The notes below the pieces were generated by a model. The model did not search any database, had not been told where the DNA came from, and saw only the letters and a list, made by a program, of their open reading frames with translations. A stretch of DNA of 64,000 nucleotides from Alviniconcha marisindica (Eukaryota > Mollusca > Gastropoda > Provannidae). A program made the translations under genes and the position numbers. The stretch is from positions 324,501 through 388,500 of the forward strand of contig JABMCL010002295.1 of NCBI GenBank assembly GCA_018857735.1. Direction: 5' to 3'. Below, one piece after another: positions 13,501-25,700 of this stretch; the first letter of the stretch is position 1; each line of letters opens with the position of its first letter.

Positions 13501-15449
13501 ATTAACATAATAATGCTAAAGATTACTGAAGCAAACAATAGACATACTCAGGACTGTTCATGCAAACTAAAAATTTGGTTCATGAGCTAATGCCAATCAC
13601 AGCAACAAATGTGTTGACTTGAGAGGCAAAATGGTAAACATAAAAAGAATAAGATCAAAAACACACAAACAGTTTTGTTTTGTTTTCAAATCTTATTTTA
13701 ATGAGGGGAATGTATAAATAAATGGTGCTGCAACTTCCATCCACTCACCAAACAAATCCAAAGAAACTTCTTCAGAATTTCCACGATTATCTTCAAAGCC
13801 ACCAACAAGATGTAACTCTAACCTGCAATATATATACACATATGAAAGACAAGCACACATGCAGGAAAATGATAATTCAGATGACAGTACAGTCAGTTTA
13901 CATACAGAGTACGCAAGTGTCTGCTAGTTATAATTCATGAACTTGGAGCAGCAAGTCATGCACACTGAACAATGAATTGATATAATAATTATATTTATGA
14001 TAATAATAATAGCCACTGGTTATGACTGAATACTAAAATAATGTCCTATCTAGGAGTATAACTGTCTGTAAAAATGGGTGTTTGGTGAAACAGTCAACAC
14101 CAGCTTATATAACCAGTGCAACAGACATCATTTCTGAGAAAACATATTACCTTGTACTGCATTGTATTAGTATCCTTAGCCTGTGAAAGCTTCAATGGTC
14201 ACCAGCTCTTAAGTGCACTATGGGCCAGTGTAATCTAATTTTTGAAAGCATTTAAAAAAAAACTTTAGCTGATCTTGCTAAAGTGCAACATTTGCAGCTG
14301 AAACTTTGGATAAGTGTAAATTAAAATTGGCCAGGGCAGGGTGGGGGTGCCAGGGGGGTTGAGGGGGGGTGGGGGGTGGGGAGGGAGAGGGAGGGAGGGA
14401 GGAGGGAGGGAGAATGGGGGCTACAAAAAGCTGTCAACTGACTGAGAGAAAAAGAAATGATGAACAAGGATTGTAGGTCACTGCTTCATTTTCAGTCTTC
14501 CTAATTGCTCATCGTAAATAGTTCTCTTGGTCAAAAATCAGCATTGATCGGTGGTTCTCAACTGACCAACAAACACTGATGCAAATTCAGTGGTGCAAAT
14601 GGAAATAACATGCTAAGTAAAGAACCGCACTATCAATCATACAACACAAACACTCTAAGTCATTCATCAACATATCCACACACCACCTGTGTGCATAACA
14701 AATAACTTAAGGAGGTGTCAAGGGGACAAAGTCCAATCCAAAGTCACTCCAGAAACTCTCTCTCCTACGCATGCTTTATAAACACAAACACACATACTGA
14801 TGGACTGGGATTTGGACACATCTCGGTCTACTGCACTTTGAAATAGATAGAAAAGAGGTGGGGTTTTAACATATTTTTTTTTAAACTCTACATAAATACA
14901 GTTTTGAGCATGACTGACAGACAATAGGAGCCTATTCCAGATGACAGGGCCAATAAAAAAATATAAAAAATAAGGCACGCTGTCCCTGGAATACCTTGCA
15001 TTTGACCAGAGCGCAAAATAAATGCGAATCAGCAGACGAGCAGAGAGACCAGGCGGAATTGTACAGCTGAAGTAGACCCGCAAGATTGGAGGTGCACAAC
15101 CTAAGATCACACTGTGACACTGACAGACGGGGCTGAAAACTGTGCTAGTCAAAACGAGGTTTCACTGACCGGCCAGGTGGCTTGTTGTGGGACAGTTCAC
15201 TGACGAGCTGTATCATGCTTTGCAGTCCCTGCTGGGTTTCACAGCCATCAAAGTGCAACATACATGTTGCACCAGAACCTACAGTACATAGATAGATACA
15301 TGTACATAAACATAAAATACACTTTCCCTTTTGCTGTCCACAACAGCATTCTTTACGGTGGACATGTGTGATTTACATTCACAGAGAGTGAGAGAGAGGG
15401 GGATCAAATATTTCAGTGTTCATATCTCAAGTTTTGCTTCTGCACTTTC

Positions 15450-15495
<46 letters not shown>

Positions 15496-17823
15496 CTCTC
15501 CCCCTCACCTCAGTTCCAGGAAATATAAGTGACAATGCTACAATTAACACAAGTATGCAACAATACCTGTGTGTCTTAGCACACCAATATGACATGTTGT
15601 TGCTTCCTCTGACCCAATGATCTTGACAACATCTGAAAACAGACAATATTTACATATATATATATATGGTATTAATACGATTTGCCACATAAAAAATATG
15701 CTTTTTTAAGCATACACTTTATTAATGTGAAATATACGTAAACTTTTAAGTTATACAATATAAACATTAACATAAAACTTAGAGTTAGACATTAGTGCAA
15801 ATGTGACACACAAAATACACAATTGTGAAGTTTGACTGAACTGAATAGATATTATTATATATATATTCAATATGTGCACTGTAGATAAAATTCACAGAAA
15901 GTTAATGCACTACCAGTTACAAAACAATTAATACCCACCCACCAAGTAGCCAAATGATCAACCAGATAACAACACTGTTCCTGAATGGATTGCAAATAAT
16001 AACAATAATAATAAATGCACTTCTAATACTGTATCAAATCTCTCTATGACCATACATGCGTGAAGCTCAAAGTACTAATCATGAAACATTACAATACACA
16101 ACCTAACTTAATAAAACATTACATAGCTCACCCTATCCCTCCCCTGCATCCACACATGCATGCACACCCACACCCATACACACAATCTCGCAACCCCTTG
16201 TTTCCCCCAGTCTCTCTCCACCTCCCATCCCCCTAAAATCATCAGTCAGCCAGTGAAGATGTCAGCAGCAAAATAATGTAACAGCACATCATACAAGTGT
16301 GAACTGTTTGGACAACAGTTTTAGTTGTATTTACCATCATCAGGACTAGTCCCTCCATACTCTCTTTGTGTGACATACAGCAGTCCTTTAGGGCCCACCT
16401 CTTGAGCTTTCTGTTTTGTCAGTTGTCCGGAAGAGTGCTGCCAACAGAAGCAATACCATGAAAATTGCTTTCCTTTTCAAACTACAACTCTGCACCTTTT
16501 ATAGGTATATGATTTATAGTCAGGACGCGTAGCACTTTTATAAGATCTTATAAAGCGTTTGTAAGATTGTAAAGGAGCTAGACTTCTCAAAGATCGAAAC
16601 ACACAAATGATCAAAAAGAAAGCTGATTTTAATAGGACAACACAAAACATGTGCAAACTTTTCAGGTAAACCCACACCTTTTTTTAAGCAACAGATAGAC
16701 AAATGATGATAAAAAGAAAATTGTCCACTTATTTGGTTACAGTTGGTGTTGAAGTGTCTGAAGTGTGTTAAAAAATCACCTTTATCTTGTCTTATGTTGT
16801 TCGCGCTGGTTGACTGGGCGTAAAACACAAATTTACTTACTTGTCTTATGTTGCCATGTAGTAAAATCAGCATTCTTTACCTTTTTATGTGATCTTGATC
16901 TTATTTGAGAATGCTACCAGTCAACCCCATTTGATTTTTTTAAAAGCCTTCTCATAACAGGGTATATATCCAATGGGTAGAAGTAATTGAAACAAAAGTT
17001 CAATATACTGATTTTGCTTTGAAATGCCCATTGATTTTTTATATCAACTATGTAAACTGAACCAAAGAGTGATCTGCTTGAACAATGGAAGCACACTTAT
17101 AACAAGCAGTATTGCAGCTAACTTGATAATTACTGTCAACAGCCTTTTTATTGTTTGGCTTGGGGTGGTGTGATCACTTGTATTAGAATATTTATTGCAA
17201 AAACAACAACATACACTGTTTCCTAAATTCAACATAGAAGCATTCCATAATTATCATATTTTACTTTGATTTCTTCCAATTGTTGGATAAATCAAATTTG
17301 AGAATGTATTAAGCATAGTTCCTTTAAAAAACTAGTTCTTTCCCCTTTTCTCCTTCCTTGGCTGAAGCAACATTCTGAAATCTAACCATTTGTTGTTATC
17401 TTATTCAAGTTATTGTCATAAAATTGCAAGAATACTCCACTTGTTTGACATTGTAAAATGCAAATACATCATCTTCATGCTCCTAAAGGTGGTTGGACAT
17501 TTGGCACAGAAGGTCCACATTTAATGTCCACTGGGAAAATACAAATATTTCTGAGCATGAGGCTGTTAATTAACTGTTGTGCAAGTCACTGATTGTGGGA
17601 CTAACACTGAAAATGCATACTAAATTAACCAGGTTCACATTAACTGGTAATTTCCGGTAATTTACCATTTATGATCAGCATATCCTTCTTCTTTCATTTA
17701 AGAGCCTGGCCTCAATCTTGGGCGTAATTTGCTCTGGTATACTGGAAAAAATCATCAATCAGACATATTGGCTGTTGTTTTGTTCGACAGGTTCTCAGAA
17801 ACAAAAAAACAAACAAACAAAGA

Positions 17824-17901
<78 letters not shown>

Positions 17902-18281
17902 ATGTGGCTCCAGTTACTAATACTAGCGGTATTGAGGCCATGCATCTGACTGGTTAGTTAAGTTATTGTTTGACCGTTTTTTTGTGAATCACTTTCGTCA
18001 CCTTATAGATGTCACATCGATTTGAAAAAGTGTCTAGCGCGATCACTGATTAAGTATCATGGAATCTGGTGACAGACACAACCAGTGATTCGCTCTATAC
18101 ATGTGCATACATGTAATACTTGTTTCAAACTGGCTGCGTGAATCTCATCGACGTATTAACCGGGAAGGGGGAGTCATTTGGAACGGAATACGCTCACCTG
18201 GAATATATTGTACGTATGGTGAAATTCCTTCACTGATGACGGTGTATTTTGGACTATCTTGTCTTGGATCAGAAGTGGCAT
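9376..18281 (-). CDS. NTAN1: NTAN1, protein N-terminal asparagine amidohydrolase
   Basis: NTAN1 deamidates N-terminal Asn to Asp, making a secondary destabilising residue for the Arg/N-degron pathway; cytosolic and nuclear. Exons in transcript order: 18281-18198 (start, MPLLIQDK), 16437-16335, 15632-15567, 15278-15170, 13822-13749, 12938-12884, 11914-11861, 11202-11102, 10825-10712 and 9540-9376 (stop 9378-9376). Landmarks are EVGPKGLLYV, the active-site stretch EATTCHIGVLRHT with the nucleophilic Cys expected after ATT, RLELHLVGGF, FPIIYGIA, GPDIPLRAARHFTGG, QLTIGPFTYEPL and STSPAQEPP. Exons total 925 nt, about 307 residues against 310 in human. The exon at 12938-12884 does not take the frame handed over by its upstream neighbour, so the gene carries one apparent frameshift or a missed microexon. 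The exon at 11202 has a NAGNAG acceptor. The gene is convergent with RRN3, also its neighbour in human. Confidence 0.95.
9589..10411 (-). repeat. Seven tandem copies of the NTAN1 terminal-exon 5' edge
   Basis: The terminal exon begins at 9540 after the acceptor TTGTGTGCAG. Upstream in the transcript, the acceptor plus about 65 nt of its coding start recurs at about 9655-9589, 9816-9751, 9934-9871, 10050-9984, 10155-10090, 10273-10209 and 10411-10347. Each still reads roughly as Y-M-S-T-S-P-A followed by a Phe-Glu and an R-A-C-L-Q-like end. Copies are separated by 50-70 nt of related intron. The copy at 9655 has CGG in place of the acceptor CAG; most others keep CAG. Confidence 0.92.
10418..10577. 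repeat. Compound (AAG)n / (CAC)n / (CA)n microsatellite
   Basis: Pure and near-pure AAG, AAC, CCA and CA tracts in series in the last NTAN1 intron. Long open frames here are low-complexity artefacts. Confidence 0.95.
10574..10640 (-). repeat. Partial copy of NTAN1 penultimate exon 3' edge and donor
   Basis: On the plus strand TGCCTACCTGTCTGTAGAA, the complement of the exon end and its GTAGGC donor, occurs at the real exon edge (10706 onward) and again about 100 bp lower. Similar flanks include ACTCAGATC versus ACTAAGATC. A second donor-like site therefore lies just downstream of the true one. Confidence 0.75.
12590..12870 (-). repeat. Six-copy ~48-bp minisatellite beside an NTAN1 donor
   Basis: About six nearly identical units with CTGTGTAATGCAACATCA and CAGTAAACAAACCATGCAT on the plus strand. 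The array starts about 15 nt past the donor of the exon at 12938-12884. Read on the gene strand every full unit carries ACACAG followed by GTCAGT, a good match to a splice donor. Confidence 0.93.
14338..14415 (+). repeat. G-rich low-complexity tract
   Basis: Runs of G broken by single A or T, with at least four G-runs of three or more in close spacing, inside an NTAN1 intron. On the transcribed (minus) strand the RNA would be C-rich. Confidence 0.8.
15451..15493. repeat. (CA)n microsatellite
   Basis: Uninterrupted CA dinucleotides in the NTAN1 intron between the exons at 15567 and 15278. Confidence 0.97.
16800..16845. repeat. Dispersed repeat family B fragment
   Basis: Contains GGTTGACTGGGCGTAAAACAC followed by TTTACTTACTTG. 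The same core recurs at 38183-38222 and, inverted, at about 51814 and 53972. Confidence 0.55.
17829..17900. repeat. (GA)n microsatellite
   Basis: About 72 bp of pure GA dinucleotides in the first NTAN1 intron. Confidence 0.98.
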
Positions 18282-18796
18282 TTTGTTGCTAAATAAAATG
18301 TATTTGTGCACAACATCAAAAGAAATTCCTAGTTTCGATTTCGGTTTTTGCTGTCCTCGATTCTCGGCACCAAAAACGTTCGCAATCAAACCATAGCGCT
18401 GAAGAAAAAAATGGGTTTAAAACACTGGGAAAGACCTGCTGGCTTCTATTTCGTCAACATCAAATACTGTGAACTGGGACAATTTCTTTCCACTAATCGT
18501 GCCAGAGTCATTCCATTTTTAGAGTAGGGGAAGGCACTCTGCATGTAAAGCAAGTATGTTTTGCTGGATGAGCTTCATACATTTTAAACCATCAAATAAT
18601 CACCACAATGTATTATATTACACGAGGTTAATTTAAGTAATTGAAAGAAATAATAATAATGACATTTCTGTAGATCATTTACTATTATACCATAAGTAAA
18701 ATAAACAGCCTTAACAAACCCTAAGTCCAAATACAAGTCCACACCAACATTATAGAGGTAGGGACTCCCTGAAAACCCCGTCGAATAACTACGTCA
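18282..18796. promoter_or_regulatory. Divergent NTAN1/RPSA upstream region
   Basis: Lies between the NTAN1 start codon (18281, minus) and the likely RPSA transcription start near 18797 (plus). Both genes would start from this ~0.5 kb region. I see no confident TATA box; an ACGTCA element at 18791-18796 sits beside the proposed RPSA start. Confidence 0.4.
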
Positions 18797-18833
18797 CTTC
18801 CTTTTTTGTTACGGTCCGAACTCATGGTCTGAG
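18797..18833 (+). other. RPSA: Candidate RPSA non-coding first exon with 5' TOP tract
   Basis: CTTCCTTTTTTG is a typical terminal oligopyrimidine start, as used by ribosomal protein mRNAs for mTOR-dependent translation. It is followed 30 nt later by a strong donor (GAG then GTGAGA at 18834). Splicing to the acceptor at 19701 would give a spliced 5' UTR of about 55 nt. The exon holds a two-codon upstream frame (ATG GTC TGA). This is inference from motifs; another untranslated exon could be used. Confidence 0.4.
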
Positions 18834-19720
18834 GTGAGAAGTATGTCCCAACAAATTTGATGATTGTGTCTAAGTAAACATTGGTTTCCCTTACTTTTAC
18901 TATTATCATGAATGTATAAGTGGATGCTGGATATGGTGACGCTTTCAGAATGTTTTAGATGCATTTTTGCAGTAACTTTTTCTTGCAAAATTGTCTGGAT
19001 GTGCGTGTGCGCCGCCATTTTCACCATGTGTGACAAACGAGATGTTTCCTATTCGGTGGAGGAAAAAAATGCACCTAGTACGCCGAGCTGTTTTTTGTGG
19101 TTTTTATGCGCGGTATGGTGAGGAAGGTATTGAACGAGTTGGAGGGAGAAGGTCGGATCACATTCATTTATTTTTGTAATGTTAAATCTCTGCTAGACCA
19201 GCCGGCTTCTTAGTTTACTAAATTGCAGTAGTAAACGTGCAGTTACACTAAAAGTAACAGTCATGTCGCCGTCAAGTGTAATCATGATACAAGTAAAAGA
19301 GTAATTTTCGAATTTTATTTTGGGCATGCATTTTCAGTTTGGAAAGCTGTTCAGACTCGTGACGCACTGTAAATGTAATGAGTGTTTTTCTAGGTTCATA
19401 ATCATAGCTGTTTCTTACCAAATGCACATTTTAAATTTATGCTTCCACCAGTTCCAAGTCAGTAGTTTCTTATGTTTCAGTGACATAGTAGTTTGTACAC
19501 AATGCAAAACGACAGATTCTGAAGGATGGGGAAAAAAGTACATCTGAAACTATAAGTTCTGCAAAGTCAATATGAAATTAGGAAAAAATATTGCTTCATA
19601 TGGCTGAGTGGCCTTTCAAATGGTACGTTTGGCCCAAAAGTTGGATGTAAAATAAACACAATTAAAATAAGTTTGCCATTTTTATTGTTGATTTATTTCA
19701 GGTTGAACCGTTAATACAAG

Positions 19721-22700
19721 ATGTCGGGCGGCTTAGAAGTGTTGGCCCTCAAGGAGGAGGATGTGACCAAATTGCTGGCTGCCAGTTGCCACCAGGGATC
19801 CACTAATGAAGACTATCAAATGAAACAGTACATCTTCAGGCGCAAACCTGATGGTGAGTCTTCTGCTTCTGCAGTCGTTGGGGGGGGGGGGGGGGGGGTG
19901 CAGTTGGCAGTTGCAGACTTGTATTGACCACAGGAATTTAATGAACTTCAAGAACATATTTCTGTTTGTTTGCTTTTGCCAAGTTAGTTATATTGTGGTA
20001 GCCAAAGCTCTTTCTGACCCCAAGCCAGGTTTGAAGCTTTCCTCTGGAATGGCCTCTGCATGTTCTGAACTGCCACTTGCTGTTTAGGATGATTGCGATA
20101 AATGAGGCAGAGGTGAAATTAGTGACTTTTGTCATATATCAATAGATGTCATGTTTTTGTCTTGTGCATAATGTTTGAAGTCTATGGTTCTGATCATTAT
20201 AGAACTTGGACCCCAGGTCTGTTTTGTTAGACCTTTTCAGACCTATAATTTGGGAGTGGCAACCATGTTGAAGAGCATTTATTCATTGGTAATTTAATTT
20301 CTAAAACCAAGAGGTAAATTTTGAATCTGTGCAGCATTAAGGACGTGAGTGGTGAGACAAACTTGTTTGTAGTTTTATACCTTCCCAACTGTGGCATCAT
20401 GGGAACTGAATGCCTTTTTGCTAGGCTGGAGGTCAATCCTGTTTCACAAAGTTGGAAAGCAATCACTTCTCTGGAGGTTCTTTTGGGTGGAGTGACCCTT
20501 GCATATTCCAGACTTTGCCATAGCCACTTGATGGTGTAGGTAAACCATGCTGAGGACATACACATTGCATCATAAAAATATATTTTCACCATAGCTTAGG
20601 GAGAAAACTTACAAGAACAGTCTTGAAGCTATGCAGGAAAATTGATTACAACGGAGTTGATTGTTGTTTTCTGCCTTCCCAATTGTGCTGCAGCATGGAG
20701 ACTGCATTGTTTAAGCTTGATGGTTAATCTTCTTCCGCAGAGTTAAACAGCAGTCTTTAATTTTTGTTTCTGGAGGCTGTTTTTTGGTGGAATGGCCTTT
20801 GCCTAATCCAGATCTTGCCATAGACTTGCTGCCCTTGATAGTGTCAGTAAACCACACAGAAGACAGCTGCAGCTGTTTAAAAATGTGATCATTTGAGTGT
20901 TATGGTGTAATTTCTAAAACTTTCATGATTTGTAAAAAAACAAGTAAAAACAACAACAGAGAAACACAAAACAAAATTGAGCACATGTGGTTTTCTACTG
21001 TCCTAACTGTGTGGCATTATGGGAACTGAATGCCATTTCATAGGCTGGAGGTTCAATCCCATTCCACAAAGTTGGAAAGCAATCACTTACCCTGAGGCTC
21101 GTTTGGGTGGAGTGACCCTTACATATTCCAGACCTTGCCATAGCCACTAGTTGGTCTTGATGGTGTAGGTAAACCATGCAGAGGACAGTTAAAAGTAACG
21201 TTACAAAAATAGTTCACTTGTGGATTGCATGCGAGTTTATGGCCAAGAAGTAAAATGTGAAAATAGATGAAGCTGCTTGGAAACACATACACACCCATGT
21301 AGTGAAGTTTTACCCTCCTGTGTGGCACCTTGGGAGCTGAATGTCTTTTCTTATGCTTGGGGGTGATTTAGTTCATTTTTATAGAATTGGAAATCAGGCA
21401 CTTCTGGGGCTTGTGTATGTAGAATGAAATGACACATATTACAGACCTTGCTATTGCTGACTTTGATGGCCTATACCATTGGCATAGGTAAATCCTTCAG
21501 AGCACAGCTGTATCTGTTCCACCCTCGTGTTACCGCAGTAGCTCGTAAAAGACCCTGGTCATTCTGCCAAAAGTGCAGGTGGCAGGTTACAGCTAAACAC
21601 GCATACACCTTAAGTATGTGGCTTTGCATGAAGTGACATGGTTGTATGGTGTACACAGAACTTGCACCAAGACGGCTGCAGTTTCATGTGGCACCAGCCA
21701 TGCCGGCTACCGCTGTACGTGCACCACTTCGGTGGATATTAAAAAAATGCGCAATAAAAGCTGGTCACTCATGTAGAACCATGTGTGAGCACAGTGAGTC
21801 TGCTCAAGAGAGCGGAGAATAGCGCTATATAAGCGACAATCAATCAATAAAGCTTGATGTCTTCCAGGTTGTGCAGAAAAGTACATAAAACAAATTTGAT
21901 AACACTCGGTCTTCTATATTCCCAACTGTGTGGCATTATGGGAGCTGAATGCCTCTTTTGGGGCTGGAGGTTAAGCCCGTTCCACTCAGTTGGAAAGCAA
22001 TCACTTCTCCTGAGGCTCATTTGGGTGGAGTGACCTCTGCATATTCCAGACCTTGCCATAGCCACTTGTTGGCTTTGATGGTGTAGGTAAACCATGCAGA
22101 GGACAGATACAGATTGTATAACAAGTAAACACATTACAGAAATTGTTTATTTATTGATGTCTTCGACTTTTAGTCTAAAACTTGAAAGTGATTGCTTTTG
22201 AAGCTATCCTGTGAAATGCATAAAAGTTCACTGTGTTTTTCTGCCTTCCCAACTGTGTGGCATTATGGGAGCTGAATGCCTCTTTTGGGGCTGGAGGTTA
22301 AGCCCGTTCCACTCAGTTGGAAAGCAATCACTTCTCCTGAGGCTCATTTGGGTGGAGTGACCTCTGCATATTCCAGACCTTGCCATAGCCACTTGCTGGC
22401 TTTGATGGTGTAGGTAAACCATGCAGAGGACAGGTACTGATTGTATGACAAGTAAACACATTACAGAAATTGTTTATTTATTGATGACTGATGTTTTCGA
22501 CTTTTAGTCTAAAGCTTGAAAGTGATTGCTTTTGAAGCTATCCTGTGACACGCATAAAAGTTCACTGTGGTTTTCTGCCTTCCCAACTGTGTGGCATTAT
22601 GGGAACTGAATGCCTCTTTTGGGGGCTGGAGGTTAAACCTGTTCCACCGAGTTGCAAAGCAATCATTTCTCCTGAGGCTCATTTGGGTGGAGTGACCCTT

Positions 22701-25700
22701 GCATATTCCAGACCTTGCCATAGCGACTTGTTGGCTTTGATGGTGTAGGTAAACCATGCAGAGGACAGGTACTGATTGTATAACAGAAATTGTTTGTTTA
22801 TTGATGTCTTCGACTTTTAGTCTAAAACTTGAAAGTGATTGCTTTTGAAGCTATCCTCTGAAACGCATAAAAGTTCACTGTGTTTTTCTGCCTTCCCAAC
22901 TGTGTGGCATTATGGGAGCTGAATGCCTCTTTTGGGGGCTGGAGGTTAAGCCTGTTCCACCAGGTTGGAAAGCAATCACTTCTCCTGAGGCTCATTTGGG
23001 TGGAGTGACCCTTGCATATTCCAGACCTTGCCATAGCGACTTGTTGGCTTTGATGGTGTAGGTAAACCATGCAGAGGACAGGTACTGATTGTATAACAAG
23101 TAAACACATTACAGAAATTGTTTATTTATTGATGACTGATGTCTTCGACTTTTAGTCCAAAGCTTGAAAGTGATTGCTTTTGAAGCTATCCTGTGAAATG
23201 CATTAAATTGTGGTTCCCAACTGTGTGGCATTATGGGAGCTGAATGCCTCTTTTGGGGGCTGGATGTTAAGCCTGTTCCACCAAGTTGGAAAGCAATCAC
23301 TCCACCTGAGGCTCATTTGGGTGGAGTGACCCTTGCATATTCCAGACCTTGCCATAGCCACTTGTTGGCTTTGATGGTGTAGGTAAACCATGCAGAGGAC
23401 AGGCATTACTGCATGACAGAAACATATCACATTACACAAGTTGTTAAAGGATTATTGGATATCTTTGAGTCCCAAAGCCTGAATTAGATGAAATTGACCA
23501 ATTTTGAAGATACGCAGTAAAACTTAAAAGTTAATTACAGTTTCCTGTCTTCCCAGCTGCATGGCACCATGGGAACTGAAAGCCTTTTCTTGAGGCTAGA
23601 GGTTAATCATGTTCTGCATAGTTGGAAAACAATGACTTCTCCCGAGGCTCTAGGATTGATCCTTGCATATTCCAGTCTTTGCCTTAGTCACTTAATGGTG
23701 TAGGTAAACCATCCAGGGGATAGATGCAGATCACATTATGGTTTACTTAATTTAATTTAGAGGTTAACAAAATCGCTCAAGTTTTAACTGCTTGGGTTTT
23801 AAACCCAGCTTTCAGTAGCTTCAGGTTTAAAATTTGAGAGATTTTGAAGCTATGCAGAGAAGCTCATGAAACATCTTGGTTTCATGCCTTCCCGACTGTG
23901 TGGCATCATGGGAACTGAATGCCTTTTATTAGGCTGGAGGTTCAATCCCATTCCACAAAGTTGGAAAGCAATCATTTCTCCCGAGGCTCGTTTGGGTGGA
24001 GTGACCCTTGCATATTCCAGACCTTGCCATAGCCACTTGTTGGCTTTGATGGTGTAGGTAAACCATGCAGGGGACAGATCATGACAATTTACACATCTTA
24101 TTTGATGGCTGGTCATGTTGTTTTTTTAAGAGTTAGAGGTGTCCAGTGTAAAGCTGAGACACAAAAGTTTACATTTTGATGCAGTTTATTACAATATTTG
24201 CCTGAATGAGTAGACTAGAGTGATATTGATACCATCTCCCTGTCAAATGTTATTTATCAGTCAAAATATTTATTTGAATGATCTTTCATATTTTCAGTCG
24301 TCATGCCATCTGCCCTTTCAGAGTGGGTCCAATGTTACAACCATAAGACCAATGCTTTAGAAGTTAATGATTTGATTTTCAGTGTTGTAAACTTGCACCA
24401 CAGTTGACAGTGGTCAGGTGTTATTTTTACTGTAGTGTGCAGCTTTAGGCTGAAGAACCAAGTTTATTTTTAAATTGACCCAACTGTGTGGCATTATGGG
24501 AGCTGAATGCCCTTTTCAGGGGCAGGAGGTTTAATCCTGTTCCACAGAGTTGGACAGAAATCAGTTTACCTGAGGCTCATTTGGGTGGAGTGACCCTTGC
24601 ATATTCCAGACCTTGCCAAAGCCACTTGTTGGCTTTGATGGTGTAGGTAAACCATGCAGAGGACAGGCATCACCATGTGACAAGCTTGGATGGTATTGCA
24701 GAACATGAGCTATGTGTGTGTGTGTACTGAAAAACTGCATTCTGTGGGATGATAAAACCACAGATGTAGAAAAGTTCTTTTGTATATTTTAGAGGGCAGT
24801 TTGTTACTTGTCAGACTATGCTGTATTGTAAGAAACATGCATGCTTATTGCATCACTGTTTTGTATACATTTGGTATTTATTTTTTCAGGTGTGCACATC
24901 ATCAACATCAAGAAGACGTGGGAAAAGCTGGTGCTTGCGGCTCGTGCCATCGCAGCCATTGAGAACCCTGCTGAGGTATGCGTCATCTCTGCTCGTCCCT
25001 ACGGCCAGCGAGCTGTGCTCAAGTTTGCCTCTGCCACTGGAGCTACCCCCATTGCTGGACGCTTCACACCTGGCACCTTCACCAACCAGATCCAGGTGGG
25101 TGTTGAGACATTCCTCATAGTTTAACTGCTCCTACAGCTGTGGTGGAAAATACAGTATTTCTAGGTGGGCAGGTTGAGACGTTGCACGTGAGACGAACAG
25201 TAGTTGCTCAGTGTTTAATTATTATTTTTTATGGTAGATGTGTGTGGAAAATAGGGAGAGAAAAAAAATCCAATATGAATTAAAAGCAAAATGTTAACAC
25301 GTTAATTTAAACACTGTAGTGGTTTGTGTATGGAATGTGGTGATTGTGAATAAAACAGATAACCATCCTCCTCCTTCAAGATGGATTTTTATCTGCAATA
25401 CTAGCCGGAAAGAAATTGGAAGTTGTGGGAGGTGAGCCTGGATTGAAAAGTTCACAGACTTTTATTGTGACCCTCTTTCATTTTTAGATGGTGCTAGCAT
25501 TAACAAAAGTGAATGGTTCTGGTGTATTTGAAAGTGGAAGATTTGGGGTTGGACCAGGTTTCTTTTCTTCTTTTTTAGGCTGCCTACCGTGAGCCACGCC
25601 TGCTGGTTGTGACTGACCCACGCATTGACCACCAGCCTGTGACTGAGGCTTCTTATGTGAACATCCCTGTGATTGCTTTCTGCAACACAGACTCTCCCCT

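Noticed and set aside
21844..24116. Repeated minus-strand open frames reading M-V-Y-L-H-H-Q-S and similar in RPSA intron 1
   Set aside because: They are antisense shadows of the U17 snoRNA copies. The conserved features are RNA stems and boxes, and the frames shift between copies.
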